A stretch of 64,000 nucleotides of DNA from Pinisolibacter aquiterrae. Lineage in GTDB: Bacteria; Pseudomonadota; Alphaproteobacteria; Rhizobiales; Ancalomicrobiaceae. Positions 9,181 to 19,500 of this stretch are shown here, in pieces. The DNA lies in the NCBI RefSeq assembly GCF_019160155.1, contig NZ_JAFNIH010000044.1:151496-215495 (forward strand), read 5' to 3'. Made by a program: the position numbers and the translations under genes. Position 1 is the stretch's first letter. The number at the start of each line of letters is the position of its first letter. The notes under the pieces were generated by a model, which did no database searches, was not told the origin of the DNA, and saw nothing but the letters and a program-made list of their open reading frames with translations.

Positions 9181-9725
9181 GCGACCTCCGTCGGGGCGGC
9201 CAGCGCTTCGCGATGCCAGCGCGCGGCAGCGTCCGAGAAACAACAGAATACCACGTGGGCGGCGGCGAAATGCGACAGTTCGGCGCGAACCGCGGCGACC
9301 GCGATCGCCGCCGCCGGGCGGCCGGGATAGCCGTAGACGCCGGTCGAGATCGACGGAAAGGCGATCGAGGCGAGGCCGTGGGTCCGGGCGAGCCGCATGG
9401 CGTTGCGATAGGCGCCGGCGAGCAGGGCCGGTTCGCCGGCCGCGCCGCCGCGCCAGACCGGGCCGACGGCGTGGATGACGTGAGCGGCGGGAAGGCGGTG
9501 GCCCCCGGTGATGCGTGCCTCGCCGGTCGGGCAGCCGCCGAGCGTCCGGCACTCGGCGAGGAGGCCGGGACCGGCGGCGCGGTGGATCGCCCCGTCGACG
9601 CCGCCACCACCGAGCAGGCTCTCGTTGGCCGCGTCGACGATGGCGTCGAGCGCCAGGGTCGTGATGTCGGCGACGATCACCGCGAGGAGATGCGGGCCTT
9701 GGCGATGCTCGGTTCGATCGATCAT
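9177..9725 (-). CDS. Macrodomain protein (MacroD/YmdB-like ADP-ribosyl hydrolase)
   Basis: This 182-residue protein is a single macrodomain. The ADP-ribose pocket shows VADIT (18-22, canonical GDIT with Ala for Gly), [17 protein letters not shown] (32-48, with N34 and the glycine loop) and [11 protein letters not shown] near residue 124. MacroD-type enzymes remove ADP-ribose from protein or nucleic acid, or deacetylate O-acetyl-ADP-ribose. The start at 9725 gives the normal N terminus; longer in-frame extensions upstream look non-coding. Its stop overlaps the start of the RND adaptor gene (ATGA), an unusual partnership. The first gene of an operon is often regulatory, but no such link is known to me here. 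Confidence 0.9.
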   Translation of the reverse strand: MIDRTEHRQGPHLLAVIVADITTLALDAIVDAANESLLGGGGVDGAIHRAAGPGLLAECRTLGGCPTGEARITGGHRLPAAHVIHAVGPVWRGGAAGEPALLAGAYRNAMRLARTHGLASIAFPSISTGVYGYPGRPAAAIAVAAVRAELSHFAAAHVVFCCFSDAAARWHREALAAPTEVA

Positions 9726-10123
9726 GGTCCCTGATCTCGCGTCTCGGACGATCGTTCGACGACACTTAAGGGGAGGACGCGGCGGGGTCGAGGGCGGGCA
9801 CCCGAAAAAGTGGCCATCGGCCGCAGGTTCGAGCCCCCGCGTCGCCGATCGAGTGAGATCGATCGCGGCAAGGTCATCGTCGGCGTCGGCGCCGTCTTCG
9901 CGGCTCTCGGCGGTCGGGTCGCGTCCCGGCGGGGCGCGCGGAACAGTTCTATGCAGCGTCGAAGTTTTTTCTATGCTGACGAAGACGCTGTCGTGAGATG
10001 AAAGGTCGATGCGATATCCATGTTTTTCGAGCCGGGCCGTGGATGGGGCGGTCGTGCGCCCGGCGAATACGGACCGACGTCTGACGAGGCGAAACGGCAC
10101 GAAAATCCCCATGCGAATCGATA
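9726..10123. other. Divergent intergenic region, macrodomain operon/small membrane gene
   Basis: I see no gene in this 400-bp stretch. It should hold the promoter of the minus-strand macrodomain-RND operon near its left end. Open frames across it have no recognisable family features. Confidence 0.5.
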
Positions 10124-10137
10124 TTGATCTCGATCAA
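10124..10137 (+). promoter_or_regulatory. FNR/FixK/Anr-type binding site
   Basis: The sequence TTGATCTCGATCAA matches the FNR-family consensus TTGAT-N4-ATCAA perfectly. If it is a class II site centred at -41.5, transcription would start near 10172 with a -10 around TCTAAC (10159-10164). A perfect 15-bp palindrome (AAGCCGGCCCGGCTT, 10142-10156) lies between the site and that -10. The next gene on this strand is the small membrane protein at 10239, which is therefore probably induced by low oxygen. Confidence 0.7.
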
Positions 10138-10197
10138 AGGCAAGCCGGCCCGGCTTCCTCTAACCAAGAGACGGGAGGCACGCAGGGTGCCTTGCCC

Positions 10198-10215
10198 GAA
10201 GCCGTCGGCGGCTTC
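10198..10215 (+). promoter_or_regulatory. Leader hairpin just before a ribosome binding site
   Basis: A 7-bp stem (GAAGCCG, 10198-10204; CGGCTTC, 10209-10215) with a TCGG tetraloop ends 10 bases before the GGAGG of the small membrane protein gene. It could influence translation or mRNA stability; this is inference only. Confidence 0.35.
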
Positions 10216-10238
10216 GTCTGGTTTCGGAGGATGCCCGC

Positions 10239-10442
10239 ATGTTCAAGGTCGCCTTGCTCGTCTGGATCGTCTTGGGCGCGACGCTCGCCGGTATGGCACT
10301 GACGCTGACGCTGACCATCCCCGCGTTTCAGGCCAACGCGATGAAGCTTCTGCCGATCTTCAGCCTGGCCGGATTCGTGGTGGCGATCCCCGCATCCTGG
10401 TTCGTCGCCAAGAAGATCCTCGAGGTCACCAAGGGCGTGTGA
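10239..10442 (+). CDS. Small two-helix membrane protein
   Basis: A 67-residue protein that I do not recognise as a named family. It consists almost wholly of two predicted membrane helices (about 3-27 and 38-58), separated by a short loop with the only central charged residue (NAMKLLP), and ends in a basic tail (AKKILEVTKGV). GGAGG lies at 10226-10230, 8 bases before the ATG. The upstream FNR-type site suggests expression under oxygen limitation, as for small accessory subunits of respiratory complexes, but no such partner gene is adjacent. Codon usage matches the rest of the window, and a hairpin begins at its stop codon, so it is very likely a real gene. Confidence 0.75.
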   Translation: MFKVALLVWIVLGATLAGMALTLTLTIPAFQANAMKLLPIFSLAGFVVAIPASWFVAKKILEVTKGV

Positions 10443-10460
10443 CCGGAGCGGGGCTCCGGT
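10442..10460 (+). terminator. Hairpin at the end of the small membrane gene
   Basis: An 8-bp stem (ACCGGAGC 10442-10449, GCTCCGGT 10453-10460) with a 3-base loop begins at the last base of the stop codon. No T-tract follows; termination may depend on the second hairpin downstream. Confidence 0.45.
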
Positions 10461-10480
10461 CTCGGACGATCGAACGTGAA

Positions 10481-10511
10481 ACGGGCGAATCTCGCTGCGA
10501 GATCCGCCCGT
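10481..10511 (-). terminator. Hairpin between convergent genes (L,D-transpeptidase side)
   Basis: A 14-bp stem (10481-10494 with 10498-10511) has a 3-base loop. Its only odd position is A-C on the plus strand but becomes G-U in minus-strand RNA, so it fits the minus-strand transcript best. GTTTCACG follows on that strand. It may act in both directions. Confidence 0.55.
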
Positions 10512-10544
10512 TCGTGGCGTTCTGCCGGCGCGTGAGCGTCGCGG

Positions 10545-11057
10545 TCAGCGCATCACCACCACCGGGGTGCCGATGCCGACGCGGTCGTAGAGTTCGACCA
10601 CGTCCTCGTTGTACATGCGGATGCAGCCGTAGGAGGCGCGGGTGCCGATCGACGAACGCCGATTGGTGCCGTGGATCGCGTATTCGGTGCCGCTCAGGAG
10701 CATGGCGCGCGGCCCGAGCGGGTTGTGCGGGCCGGGCGGCACCAGATCGGGCAGGCTCGGCTTGTCGCGCTTGACCTCGGCCGGGGGACCCCAGATCGGG
10801 TCGACTTCCATGCGGCCGACGACGGTGCGGCCCTCCCACTGCTTGCCGGGCATGCCGACGGCGATGGGATAGCGGATGGCGCGGCCGTCACCGACCACGT
10901 AGTAGAGTTTGCGTTCGCTGGTCTTCACCACGATGGTACCGGCGGACCAGGATCCGTCGAAGCTGACCAGTTCGCGCGCGGTGGCTCCGGACACCGCGAA
11001 GGTACTCGCCGCGATGGTCGCGGCGAAGAAAAGGCCGGCGGCCTTCGATGATTTCAT
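10545..11057 (-). CDS. L,D-transpeptidase (YkuD domain), exported
   Basis: This 170-residue protein has a clear Sec signal peptide (MKSSKAAG..., cleavage probably after ATA at residue 27) followed by a YkuD catalytic domain. H129 (AIHGTN) and the catalytic C145 in ASYGCIRM are in place; the residue before Gly-Cys is Tyr rather than the usual His of SHGC. L,D-transpeptidases form 3-3 peptidoglycan cross-links or attach proteins such as lipoproteins and beta-barrels to peptidoglycan. There is no LysM or other binding domain. The start at 11057 puts the signal peptide at the N terminus; longer upstream readings have no signal. It is probably a single-gene unit between two hairpins. Confidence 0.9.
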   Translation of the reverse strand: MKSSKAAGLFFAATIAASTFAVSGATARELVSFDGSWSAGTIVVKTSERKLYYVVGDGRAIRYPIAVGMPGKQWEGRTVVGRMEVDPIWGPPAEVKRDKPSLPDLVPPGPHNPLGPRAMLLSGTEYAIHGTNRRSSIGTRASYGCIRMYNEDVVELYDRVGIGTPVVVMR

Positions 11058-11237
11058 GTCGCAGGTCTCCCCAGTTGCGTCGCCGAGACGACGATGCTGG
11101 GGAAGATCGCAGAAATGCGTTGAATTTTCGCAAGTATTCACGGTTGATGAATGGTGTGAAGTCTCATCGAAGACGCACGATCTTCGTAACGGACGATTCA
11201 CCATGACGAGGTGGGCGCCCCGGGCCGCAAAAGACGA

Positions 11238-11263
11238 GGGGCTCCGGATCGCTCCGGAGCCCC
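11238..11263 (-). terminator. Rho-independent terminator of acsA
   Basis: An 11-bp perfect stem (11238-11248 with 11253-11263) with a 4-base loop lies 34 bp beyond the acsA stop. On the minus strand it is followed by TCGTCTTTTG, which gives the T-rich tail. Confidence 0.8.
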
Positions 11264-11297
11264 AGGTCGTGTTCGTCTGCCGTAGGTCGTCGGCCGA

Positions 11298-13238
11298 TCA
11301 GGTGCGGTTCTGACGGTTCTCGATCAGGTCGTCGACGACGGTCGGATCGGCGAGCGTCGAGGTGTCGCCCAGGCTCTCGAAGCTGTCCTCGGCGATCTTG
11401 CGCAGGATGCGGCGCATGATCTTGCCCGAGCGGGTCTTGGGCAGGCCGGGCGAGAACTGGATCAGGTCGGGCGAGGCGATCGGGCCGATCTCCTTGCGGA
11501 CCCAGGCGACCAGCTCCTTGCGCAGGGCCTCGGTCGGCTCCTCGCCGGTCATCAGGGTGACGTAGGCATAGATGCCCTGGCCCTTCAGATCGTGCGGATA
11601 GCCGACGACCGCGGCCTCGGCGACCTTCGGGTGGGCGACCAGCGCCGACTCGACTTCCGCCGTGCCCATGCGGTGACCGGAGACGTTGATGACGTCGTCG
11701 ACGCGGCCGGTGATCCAGTAGTAGCCGTCTTCGTCGCGGCGGCAGCCGTCGCCGGTGAAGTACATGCCCTTGTAGGTCGAGAAGTAGGTCTGCACGAAGC
11801 GCTCGTGGTCACCGAACACGGTGCGCATCTGGCCCGGCCAAGAGTCGGTGATGACGAGGTTGCCCTCGGTCGCGCCCTCGAGGATGTTGCCTTCGGCGTC
11901 GACGATCGCCGGCTGGACGCCGAAGAAGGGACGGGTCGCCGAACCCGGCTTGAGGGCGGTCGCGCCCGGGAGCGGCGTGATCAGGATGCCGCCGGTCTCG
12001 GTCTGCCACCACGTGTCGACGATCGGGCAGCGGGCCTCGCCGACCACGTTGTAGTACCACATCCAGGCTTCCGGATTGATCGGCTCGCCGACCGAACCGA
12101 GGATGCGGAGCGACTTGCGCGAGGTCTTCTTGACCAGTTCCTCGCCGGCGCCCATCAGCGAACGGATCGCGGTGGGGGCGGTGTAGAAGATGTTGACCTG
12201 ATGCTTGTCGACCACGTCCCAGAAGCGGGAGGCGGTCGGGTAGGTCGGGATGCCCTCGAACATCAGCGACGTCGCGCCGTTGGCGAGCGGGCCGTAGACG
12301 ATGTAGCTGTGGCCCGTGACCCAACCGACGTCGGCGGTGCACCAGTAGATCTCGCCGGGGTGATAGTCGAAGACGTACTGATGCGTCATCGAGGCATAGA
12401 CCAGATAGCCGCCGGTGCAGTGAAGCACGCCCTTGGGCTGGCCGGTCGAGCCGGAGGTGAAGAGGATGAACAGCGGATCCTCCGCGTTCATCGGCTCGGG
12501 CGGGCAGTCGGCGGAGACCTTGGCGACTTCTTCGTCGTAATAGTGGTCGCGGCCGGCGGTCATGGCGACGGCGCCGCCGGTGCGGCGGACCACCAGCACC
12601 GACTTGACGCTGGGGAGGTTGGCGATCGCGGCGTCGACGTTGGCCTTGAGCGGGACCTTGCGGCTGCCGCGCAGACCCTCGTCGGCGGTGATGACGACCG
12701 ACGAATCACAGCCCTCGATGCGGGCGGCGAGGCTGTCCGGCGAGAAGCCGCCGAAGACGATCGAATGGACCGCGCCGATGCGGGCGCAGGCGAGCATCGC
12801 GTAGGCGGCTTCCGGGATCATCGGCAGATAGAGGGTGACGCGGTCGCCCTTCTTCACGCCGTGCGCCTTCAGCACGTTGGCGAGGCGGGACACCTCGTCC
12901 TTGAGCTGGGCGTAGGTGATCTTCTTGTCGTCGTCCGGGCTGTCGCCTTCCCAGATGATCGCGACCTTGTCCGGCGTGGCGGCGGCGTGCCGGTCGACGC
13001 AGTTGTAGGAGACGTTGAGCTCGCCGTCCTCGAACCACTTGATCGACACGTTGTGCGGGTCGTAGCTGGTGTTCTTGACGATCGTGTAGGGCTTGGACCA
13101 GTCGAGGCGCTTGGCCTGTTCGCCCCAGAACCCGTTCGGATCCTTCACCGACTGCTCGTACATCGCCTTGTACTTGGCGTCGTCGGCGAACGAGGCGGCT
13201 GCAACGTCTGCGGGTACCGGAAACACGTTCTCGGACAT
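11298..13238 (-). CDS. acsA: Acetyl-CoA synthetase (AMP-forming)
   Basis: This 646-residue cytosolic enzyme converts acetate, ATP and CoA to acetyl-CoA through acetyl-AMP. The adenylate-forming signatures are intact: the P-loop [19 protein letters not shown], and the hinge region [18 protein letters not shown]606 in [11 protein letters not shown] is the lysine that acetyltransferases of the Pat type silence in homologues. The start MSENVFPV at 13238 is backed by GGAGGT, 8 bases before it on the minus strand, and by the usual family length (about 650). It feeds acetate into the TCA cycle and ethylmalonyl-CoA-type assimilation, consistent with other genes in the window. A strong terminator follows. 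Confidence 0.97.
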   Translation of the reverse strand: MSENVFPVPADVAAASFADDAKYKAMYEQSVKDPNGFWGEQAKRLDWSKPYTIVKNTSYDPHNVSIKWFEDGELNVSYNCVDRHAAATPDKVAIIWEGDSPDDDKKITYAQLKDEVSRLANVLKAHGVKKGDRVTLYLPMIPEAAYAMLACARIGAVHSIVFGGFSPDSLAARIEGCDSSVVITADEGLRGSRKVPLKANVDAAIANLPSVKSVLVVRRTGGAVAMTAGRDHYYDEEVAKVSADCPPEPMNAEDPLFILFTSGSTGQPKGVLHCTGGYLVYASMTHQYVFDYHPGEIYWCTADVGWVTGHSYIVYGPLANGATSLMFEGIPTYPTASRFWDVVDKHQVNIFYTAPTAIRSLMGAGEELVKKTSRKSLRILGSVGEPINPEAWMWYYNVVGEARCPIVDTWWQTETGGILITPLPGATALKPGSATRPFFGVQPAIVDAEGNILEGATEGNLVITDSWPGQMRTVFGDHERFVQTYFSTYKGMYFTGDGCRRDEDGYYWITGRVDDVINVSGHRMGTAEVESALVAHPKVAEAAVVGYPHDLKGQGIYAYVTLMTGEEPTEALRKELVAWVRKEIGPIASPDLIQFSPGLPKTRSGKIMRRILRKIAEDSFESLGDTSTLADPTVVDDLIENRQNRT

Positions 13239-13765
13239 GGACTGACCTCCCATCGATTTCGATTCTGCGGGGGAGAGACGTGCGGGACGGCGCACACGCA
13301 AGGTGCGACGAGTTGTCCTCCCCTTTTTCCGGGCGGCATTATGCGACATCCCGCCTCGCCGTCCACTCGCGCGCCGACAGACTTTGGTCGAGAACGGGGG
13401 CGAACAACCCTCGTTTCGTCAATGATCCACGTCGGAATAAAGTCTTATCGACCTCGGTCGGGGGGGCAGGAGCACCCGAGACGACAAGTGAGCCGTGCAA
13501 GGACATGGGCAGGTTTCACCCATCGTTCGGTGGTGGCGCCGAAGGGCTCGCGAATGACGTATTCGTCATGACAAATCTTGCGATGCAGCACGAATGATCG
13601 GCATTCGACCTCGCTTATTGTGCGATGCGTCATCGGGACGGGCGGCGGCGCTCCGGCCATGGGCGCGGGCGCGGTGGCCGTAGGGGCAGATGAAGGGAAT
13701 TTCATTTGTTGGCCGGCGGGGCGGTCGAGTAGGGTCTCGCGATCGCGAAGGGTACGGGACGGGGC
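13239..13765. other. Divergent promoter region, acsA/outer-membrane factor
   Basis: This 527-bp stretch has no convincing gene. It should contain the leftward acsA promoter and the rightward promoter of the four-gene efflux operon. Parts (13430-13450 and 13560-13620) are AT-richer than the surroundings. I could not identify -35/-10 pairs or an operator. Confidence 0.5.
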
Positions 13766-15259
13766 ATGATCGAAGGCGGGGCGACTGGAACTGCGGAGCG
13801 ACCGGCCGGCGGTGGTGCCGCCGGAGGCGCGCGCGTCGCCGCGTTCGGGATGGTTCTCGGGGCGACCCTGGCGCTTTCGGCCTGCGGCGAGGCGCCGGTG
13901 ACGCCGGATCTGACGGGCGAGATGCCGAAGACCTGGACGGCGGGCACGGACGCGGGGACCGAGGTCGGGTCCGACTGGGTGCGCGGCTTCGGCTCGCGCG
14001 AGCTCGAGCGTCTGGTGGCGCTCGCCGACGTGGACAATCTCGACATCGCCCAGGCGAGCGCGCGGGTCGCTCAGGCGGAGGCCGAGCTCGCGGCGCGGCG
14101 GGCGGATCTGGCGCCTTCCGTCGACGGTTCTGGCTCGGTTTCGCGGGCGGTGACGCCGGGGACGCGGTCGTCGTTCTCGCCGCCGTTTCGCGCCACGGTC
14201 TCCGATTCCTACCAATTGGGCCTCGCCGGCTCGTGGACGCTCGACGTCGGCGGGCGGCTCCGGGCTCTGACGGCGGCGCAGGTGGCGACCACGCAGGCGT
14301 CGCGGATCGAGCGCGACGCGGTGCGGCTTTCGACCTCGACGGCGATCGTCGACGCGTGGCTCCGGGTGGGTGCGGCGCGCGAGCGCATCCGCATCGCCCG
14401 CGAGAGCGTGGCGACGGCGGAGCGGACGCTCGCGATCTACAAACGGCGCATCGAGGTGGGCACGGCGACGGCGCTCGATCTGGCGCAGCAGGAGAGTCTG
14501 GTGGCGAGCCAGCGCGCCGCCGTGCCCGATCTCGAGATCGAGGCGCGGCAGACCCGCAATGCCCTGGTGATCCTCACCGGCCGCAGTCCCGAGGCGCTCG
14601 ACGTGAAGACCGGCGGCGTCTCCGGGGTTCGGGTTCCGACGATTTCGGCGGGGATCCCGTCGCGCCTTCTCACGCGGCGGCCGGACGTCGCCTCGGCCGA
14701 GGCGACGCTCGAGGCGCAGTCGGCCAATGTCGAGGCGGCACGGGCGGCCTTCCTGCCGGAGATCACCCTGACCGGCTCGACCGGGCTCGCCAGCGCCTTT
14801 CTGAAGAACCTGCTCCGACCCGACGCGATCGCCGCACAGGCGGCGGCCGGGCTGACGGCGCCGATCTTCGACGCGGGCGCGCGGCAGGCCTCGCTCGATC
14901 AGGCGCGGGCGCGGCACGAGGAACTGGTCGCGGCCTATCGCTCGACGGTGCATCAGGCGCTCGGCGACGTCGAGAACGCACTGATCGCGGTCGAGCAGAA
15001 CCGGCGTCACGAAGTGCTGCAGCGGGCGGTGGTGACGGCGGCGCGGCGGGCGCAGAAGCTCACCGAGGAGCGGCTCTCGGAGGGGACGATCGACGTCACC
15101 ACGGTGCTCGAGGCGGAGCGGACGCTGTTCTCGGCCGAGCAGGCCCTGGTCTCGGTGCGGCTGGCGCGGCTCCGGGCGGTGGTGTCGCTGGCCGGGGCGC
15201 TCGGTGGCGGGTGGATCAAGGAACGGCCGCAGGTCGCGGCGAAGGACGCGACGCCATGA
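13766..15259 (+). CDS. Outer-membrane efflux factor, TolC/NodT-family lipoprotein
   Basis: This 497-residue protein is an OprM/NodT-type outer-membrane channel: two outer membrane efflux repeats rich in coiled helices (for example QASARVAQAEAELAARRADL and LDLAQQESLVASQRAAVPDL). A lipobox LALSAC gives a lipidated C40. The stretch before the lipobox is long; the in-frame ATG at 13850 (lipid Cys then at position 12) would leave too short a signal, so 13766 is kept, though the true start is uncertain. It is the first gene of a four-gene operon and supplies the outer-membrane channel for the adaptor and two pumps that follow with 4-bp overlaps. Confidence 0.92.
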   Translation: MIEGGATGTAERPAGGGAAGGARVAAFGMVLGATLALSACGEAPVTPDLTGEMPKTWTAGTDAGTEVGSDWVRGFGSRELERLVALADVDNLDIAQASARVAQAEAELAARRADLAPSVDGSGSVSRAVTPGTRSSFSPPFRATVSDSYQLGLAGSWTLDVGGRLRALTAAQVATTQASRIERDAVRLSTSTAIVDAWLRVGAARERIRIARESVATAERTLAIYKRRIEVGTATALDLAQQESLVASQRAAVPDLEIEARQTRNALVILTGRSPEALDVKTGGVSGVRVPTISAGIPSRLLTRRPDVASAEATLEAQSANVEAARAAFLPEITLTGSTGLASAFLKNLLRPDAIAAQAAAGLTAPIFDAGARQASLDQARARHEELVAAYRSTVHQALGDVENALIAVEQNRRHEVLQRAVVTAARRAQKLTEERLSEGTIDVTTVLEAERTLFSAEQALVSVRLARLRAVVSLAGALGGGWIKERPQVAAKDATP

Positions 15260-16509
15260 GCGCATCCCGCATCGTTCTCCTCCTCGGGATCGCGGCGGTG
15301 ATCGCGGCCGGCGTCGCCTGGAAGACCGGCCATCTGCCGATCGGATCGAAGCCGGCGGGCACGACCGCCGAATCGCTGCCGCCGGGACCGCCTGGGGCCG
15401 GGATGGGCGGGCGGCGCTCGATGCGTTCGCAGGGGCCGACGCCGGTTCTGGTCGCGGCGGTCGCGCGCGAGGACGTCGATCTGACCATCGACGGCATCGG
15501 CACCGTCCAGGCCGACGCGACCGTGACGGTCCGGGCCCAGGTCGACGGGCGGCTCCTCGAGCTGCGCTTCGCCGACGGCCAGGAGGTCCAGGCCGGCGAG
15601 GTGCTGGCGGTGATCGACCCGGCCTCCTACAAGGCCGTCTATGATCAGGCGGTCGGCAAGCGCGATCAGAACGCGGCCGATCTCGCCAATGCCCGCGCCG
15701 ATCTCGAGCGCTACGAGCGGCTCGCCAAGAGCGAGGCGGGCTCGCGCCAGCAGGCCGATTCGCAACGCGCGACGGTCGCCAAGCTCGAGGCGCAGACGCG
15801 GATCGATCAGGCGGTGATCGACGCCGCGAAGATCGATCTCGACAATACGACCATCCGCGCGCCGATCTCGGGACGCACGGGCCTGCGCACCGTCGACGTC
15901 GGCAATCTGGTGCGGGCCTCCGACAGCGCCGGCCTCGTCACCATCGCCCGGATCCGGCCGATCGCGGTGACCTTCACGGTGGCGCAGCAACAGTTGCCGT
16001 CTCTGCTCGCGGCGCAGGCGCGCGGGCCGATCGCGGTCGAGGTGCTGGGGGCCGATCGCAAGAGCGTGGTGGAGCGGGGCCGGGTGACGGTGATCGACAA
16101 TCAGGTCGATTCCACCACCGGCACGGTCAAGCTCAAGGCGAGCCTGCCCAATGCGGAGACGCGGCTGTGGCCGGGTCAGTTCGTCGATCTCAGGATCTCG
16201 GTCGACCGGCTGACGGCGGTGCCGGTGATCCCCAGCGCGGCGGTGCAGCGTTCGGCGGAGGGCGCCTGGGTCTATGTGGTCGGTGACGACGCCACCGCGC
16301 GCCGCCGGCCGATCGAGATGACGCGCCAGGACGAGACGCGGGCGGTGATCGCCTCGGGTCTCGCCGACGGTGAGAAGGTGGTGACCACCGGCTTCGCCCG
16401 GCTCACCGACGGGGCGGCGGTGCAGGTCGACACGGCCGCCGCGCCCGGCGAGACGCCGCCGGCCGAAGCCAAACCGCGCCGGACCAAACGTCCCGGATCC
16501 ACCCCATGA
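15256..16509 (+). CDS. RND efflux periplasmic adaptor (MdtA-like)
   Basis: This 417-residue adaptor has an N-terminal membrane helix (about 5-22), a Pro/Gly-rich linker, and then a lipoyl-like segment (TVRAQVDGRLLELRFADGQ) and helical hairpin (about 120-200). A beta-barrel and a membrane-proximal domain end it. GIGTVQADATVTVRAQVDG is typical of MdtA-like adaptors. The C-terminal tail is Pro/Lys-rich. The ATG at 15256 overlaps the upstream stop (ATGA), and the stop overlaps the next start in the same way, so translation is coupled along the operon. It should bridge the two inner-membrane pumps to the outer-membrane factor. Confidence 0.94.
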   Translation: MSASRIVLLLGIAAVIAAGVAWKTGHLPIGSKPAGTTAESLPPGPPGAGMGGRRSMRSQGPTPVLVAAVAREDVDLTIDGIGTVQADATVTVRAQVDGRLLELRFADGQEVQAGEVLAVIDPASYKAVYDQAVGKRDQNAADLANARADLERYERLAKSEAGSRQQADSQRATVAKLEAQTRIDQAVIDAAKIDLDNTTIRAPISGRTGLRTVDVGNLVRASDSAGLVTIARIRPIAVTFTVAQQQLPSLLAAQARGPIAVEVLGADRKSVVERGRVTVIDNQVDSTTGTVKLKASLPNAETRLWPGQFVDLRISVDRLTAVPVIPSAAVQRSAEGAWVYVVGDDATARRRPIEMTRQDETRAVIASGLADGEKVVTTGFARLTDGAAVQVDTAAAPGETPPAEAKPRRTKRPGSTP

Positions 16510-19500
16510 GCGTCTCGGCGCCCTTCATCGCCCGGCCGATCGCCACCTCGCTCTTGGCGGCGGCGCTCCTGGTCGTGGGCGTGCTGGGCTTCATGAAGCT
16601 GCCGGTCTCGTCGCTGCCACAGGTCGATTTCCCGACCATCGAGATCACCACGCGGATGCCGGGCGCCGATCCGACCACCACCTCGACGGTGGTGACGGCG
16701 CCGCTCGAGCGGCAGTTCGGCAAGATCCCGTCGCTGACGACGATGACCTCGGAAAGCTCCTACGGCCTGTCGCGGGTGACGTTGCAGTTCGAGCTCGACC
16801 GCGACATCGACGCGGCGGCGCAGGACGTGCAGTCGGCGATCAACGCCGCCGCCGGGACGCTGCCGAGCGATCTGCCCTATCCGCCGGTCTATTCCAAGGT
16901 CAATCCGGCCGACACGCCGATCCTGACCCTGGCGCTGACCTCGCCGACGGCGCCGCTGCGCCAGCTCTCCGACCTCGCCGACACGCTGATCGCGCAGCGG
17001 CTCTCGGAGATCTCCGGCGTCGGCCGGGTGTCGATCGCCGGCGGCGTGCGCCCGGCGCTCCGGGTCAAGGCCGATCTCGATCGTCTCGCCGCCTATGGGC
17101 TCTCGCTCGCCGATCTTCGGACGGCGATCGCGGCGACCAATCTGGCGGGATCGAAGGGCGCGCTCGACGGGGCGCGGCAGGCGTGGGCGATCGGCGCCAA
17201 CGATCAGATCCCCGATGCCGCCGGCTTCGGCCGGGTGGTGGTCGCCAAGCGCAACGGCACGCCGGTGCTGCTCGCCGACGTCGCCACCGTCGTGGAGGGG
17301 CTCGAGGACGCCCAGGTCGGCGGTTGGTACGCCGGCAAGCGGGCGGTGGTGCTCGACATTCAGAAGCAGCCGGGAGCCAACATCGTCGAGACCGTCGATC
17401 GGCTGATGGCGCAGGTGCCGCGCCTCGCCCGGTCGATGCCGGCCGGGGTGACGCTCGAGGTGGTGCACGATCGCACCACGACGATCCGCGCCTCGATCGC
17501 CGACGTCGAATTCACGCTGGTTCTGTCCTGCGCCCTCGTCGTGATGGTAGTGCTCCTCTTCCTGCGCTCGCTCCGGGCCACGATCATCGCGGCGGTGACG
17601 CTGCCGCTCTCGATCGTCGCGACCTTCGCGGTGATGTGGGCGATGGGCTTCAGCCTCGACAATCTGTCGCTGATGGCGCTCACGATCGGCACCGGCTTCG
17701 TCGTCGACGACGCGATCGTGATGATCGAGAACATCGTGCGGCGGCGCGACGAGGGGATGGGCGGGCTCGAGGCGGCCAAGGCCGGCGCCGGCGAGATCGG
17801 CTTCACGGTGGTGTCGCTGACGCTGTCGCTGATCGCCGTGTTCATCCCGCTCCTGTTCATGACCGGGCTGGTCGGCCGCATGTTCCGCGAATTCGCGCTG
17901 ACGCTGTCGATCGCGGTGGTGGTGTCGGCGGTGGTGTCGCTGACGCTGACGCCGATGATGTGTTCGCGGCTCCTGAAGGGGTCGCACGAGGAGCATCGCG
18001 GCGGCATGCTCGGGCGGCTCTTGGCGGCGGCGGAATGGCCGATCGCGGCGATGGCGCGCGGTTACGAACGCTCGCTCGGCTGGGCGCTGACGCATTCGCG
18101 TCTGGTGCTCGCGGTCACGCTCGCCTCGCTCGGGGCGACCGCGTGGCTCTATGTCGCGAGCCCGAAGGGGTTTCTGCCCAATCAGGACACGGGCCTGATC
18201 TCGGTGGTTCTGGAAGGGGCGTCGCAGGCTTCCTTCGCCGAGATGACGCGGCTCCAGGACGCGGTGACGCGCGCCTTCGAGAGCGATCCGGACGTCGCCG
18301 GGGTGGTCTCGGTGATCGGCATCGGAGGGCTCAACGCCACCGGCAATACGGCGCGGCTGACGGTCGATCTGGCGCCGCGCGAGACCCGAGTGTCGACCGC
18401 GGCCGAGGTCGCGGCGCGGCTGCGGCGGCTCGGGGAGGCGGTGCCGGGCGCGGCGGTTCACGTCCAGCCGGTGCAGGACGTCCGCATCGGGACGCGCTCC
18501 AGCCGCTCGCAATATCAATACACGCTGACCGGCATCGACGGCGCGGCGGTGTCGCGGCAGGCGGACGCGCTGGCGACGGCGCTCGCGGCACGTCCCGAAT
18601 TCGCCCATGTCACGCTCGAGACCCGCGACGACGGGCTCGCGGTGCATGTGGCGATCGACCGGGAACGGGCCGGGCGGCTCGGGGTCTCGGTGCAGTCGAT
18701 CGACGACGCGCTGTCGGACGCCTTCTCGCAGCGGCGGATCTCGACGATCTATGCGCAGGCGAACCAGTACCGGGTGATCCTCGAGGCGGATCTCTCGGCG
18801 GGTGTCGACGCCTCGGTGCTCGACCGGCTGCGGGTCGCGTCGAGCAGCGGCGCGCAGGTGCCGCTGACGGCGCTGGCGCGGATCGAGCGCGGCACGGCGC
18901 CCTTGTCGGTGGCGCGGGTCGATCAGTTCCCGGCGGCGACGCTCTCCTTCGATCCGGCGCCGGGGGTGTCGCTCGATGCCTCACTCGCCGCGATCGAGGC
19001 GGTGCGGGCCGATTTCGGCGAGGAGACCGGGGTGATCGGCCGGGCCGATGCCGACGCGGCCGAATTCGCCCGCTCGCTCGCCTCGCAGCCGTGGCTGATC
19101 CTGGCGGCGGTGGCGACGATCTACGTCGTGCTCGGCGTGCTCTACGAGAGCTTCGCCCATCCCTTCACGATCCTGACGACGCTGCCCTCGGCCGGTGTCG
19201 GCGCGCTGATCGCGCTGCGGCTGACGGGTCAGGACCTGTCGCTGGTGGCGCTGATCGGCATCATTCTCTTGATGGGCATCGTCAAGAAGAATGCGATCAT
19301 GATGATCGACTTCGCGATCGTCGCCGAGCGCGAACGCGGCCACGATCCGCGCGCGGCGATCGTCGAGGCGTGCCGGCTGCGCTTCCGGCCGATCATGATG
19401 ACGACGCTCGCCGCCCTCTTCGGGGCGGTGCCGCTCGCCTTCGCGCACGGGACCGGGTCGGAGCTCCGCGTTCCCCTCGGCATCACCATCATCGGCGGGC

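Noticed and set aside
16272..18647. A 791-residue minus-strand frame opposite the first MdtB-like pump
   Set aside because: It has the typical antisense-shadow composition and crosses a gene boundary without regard to the overlaps.
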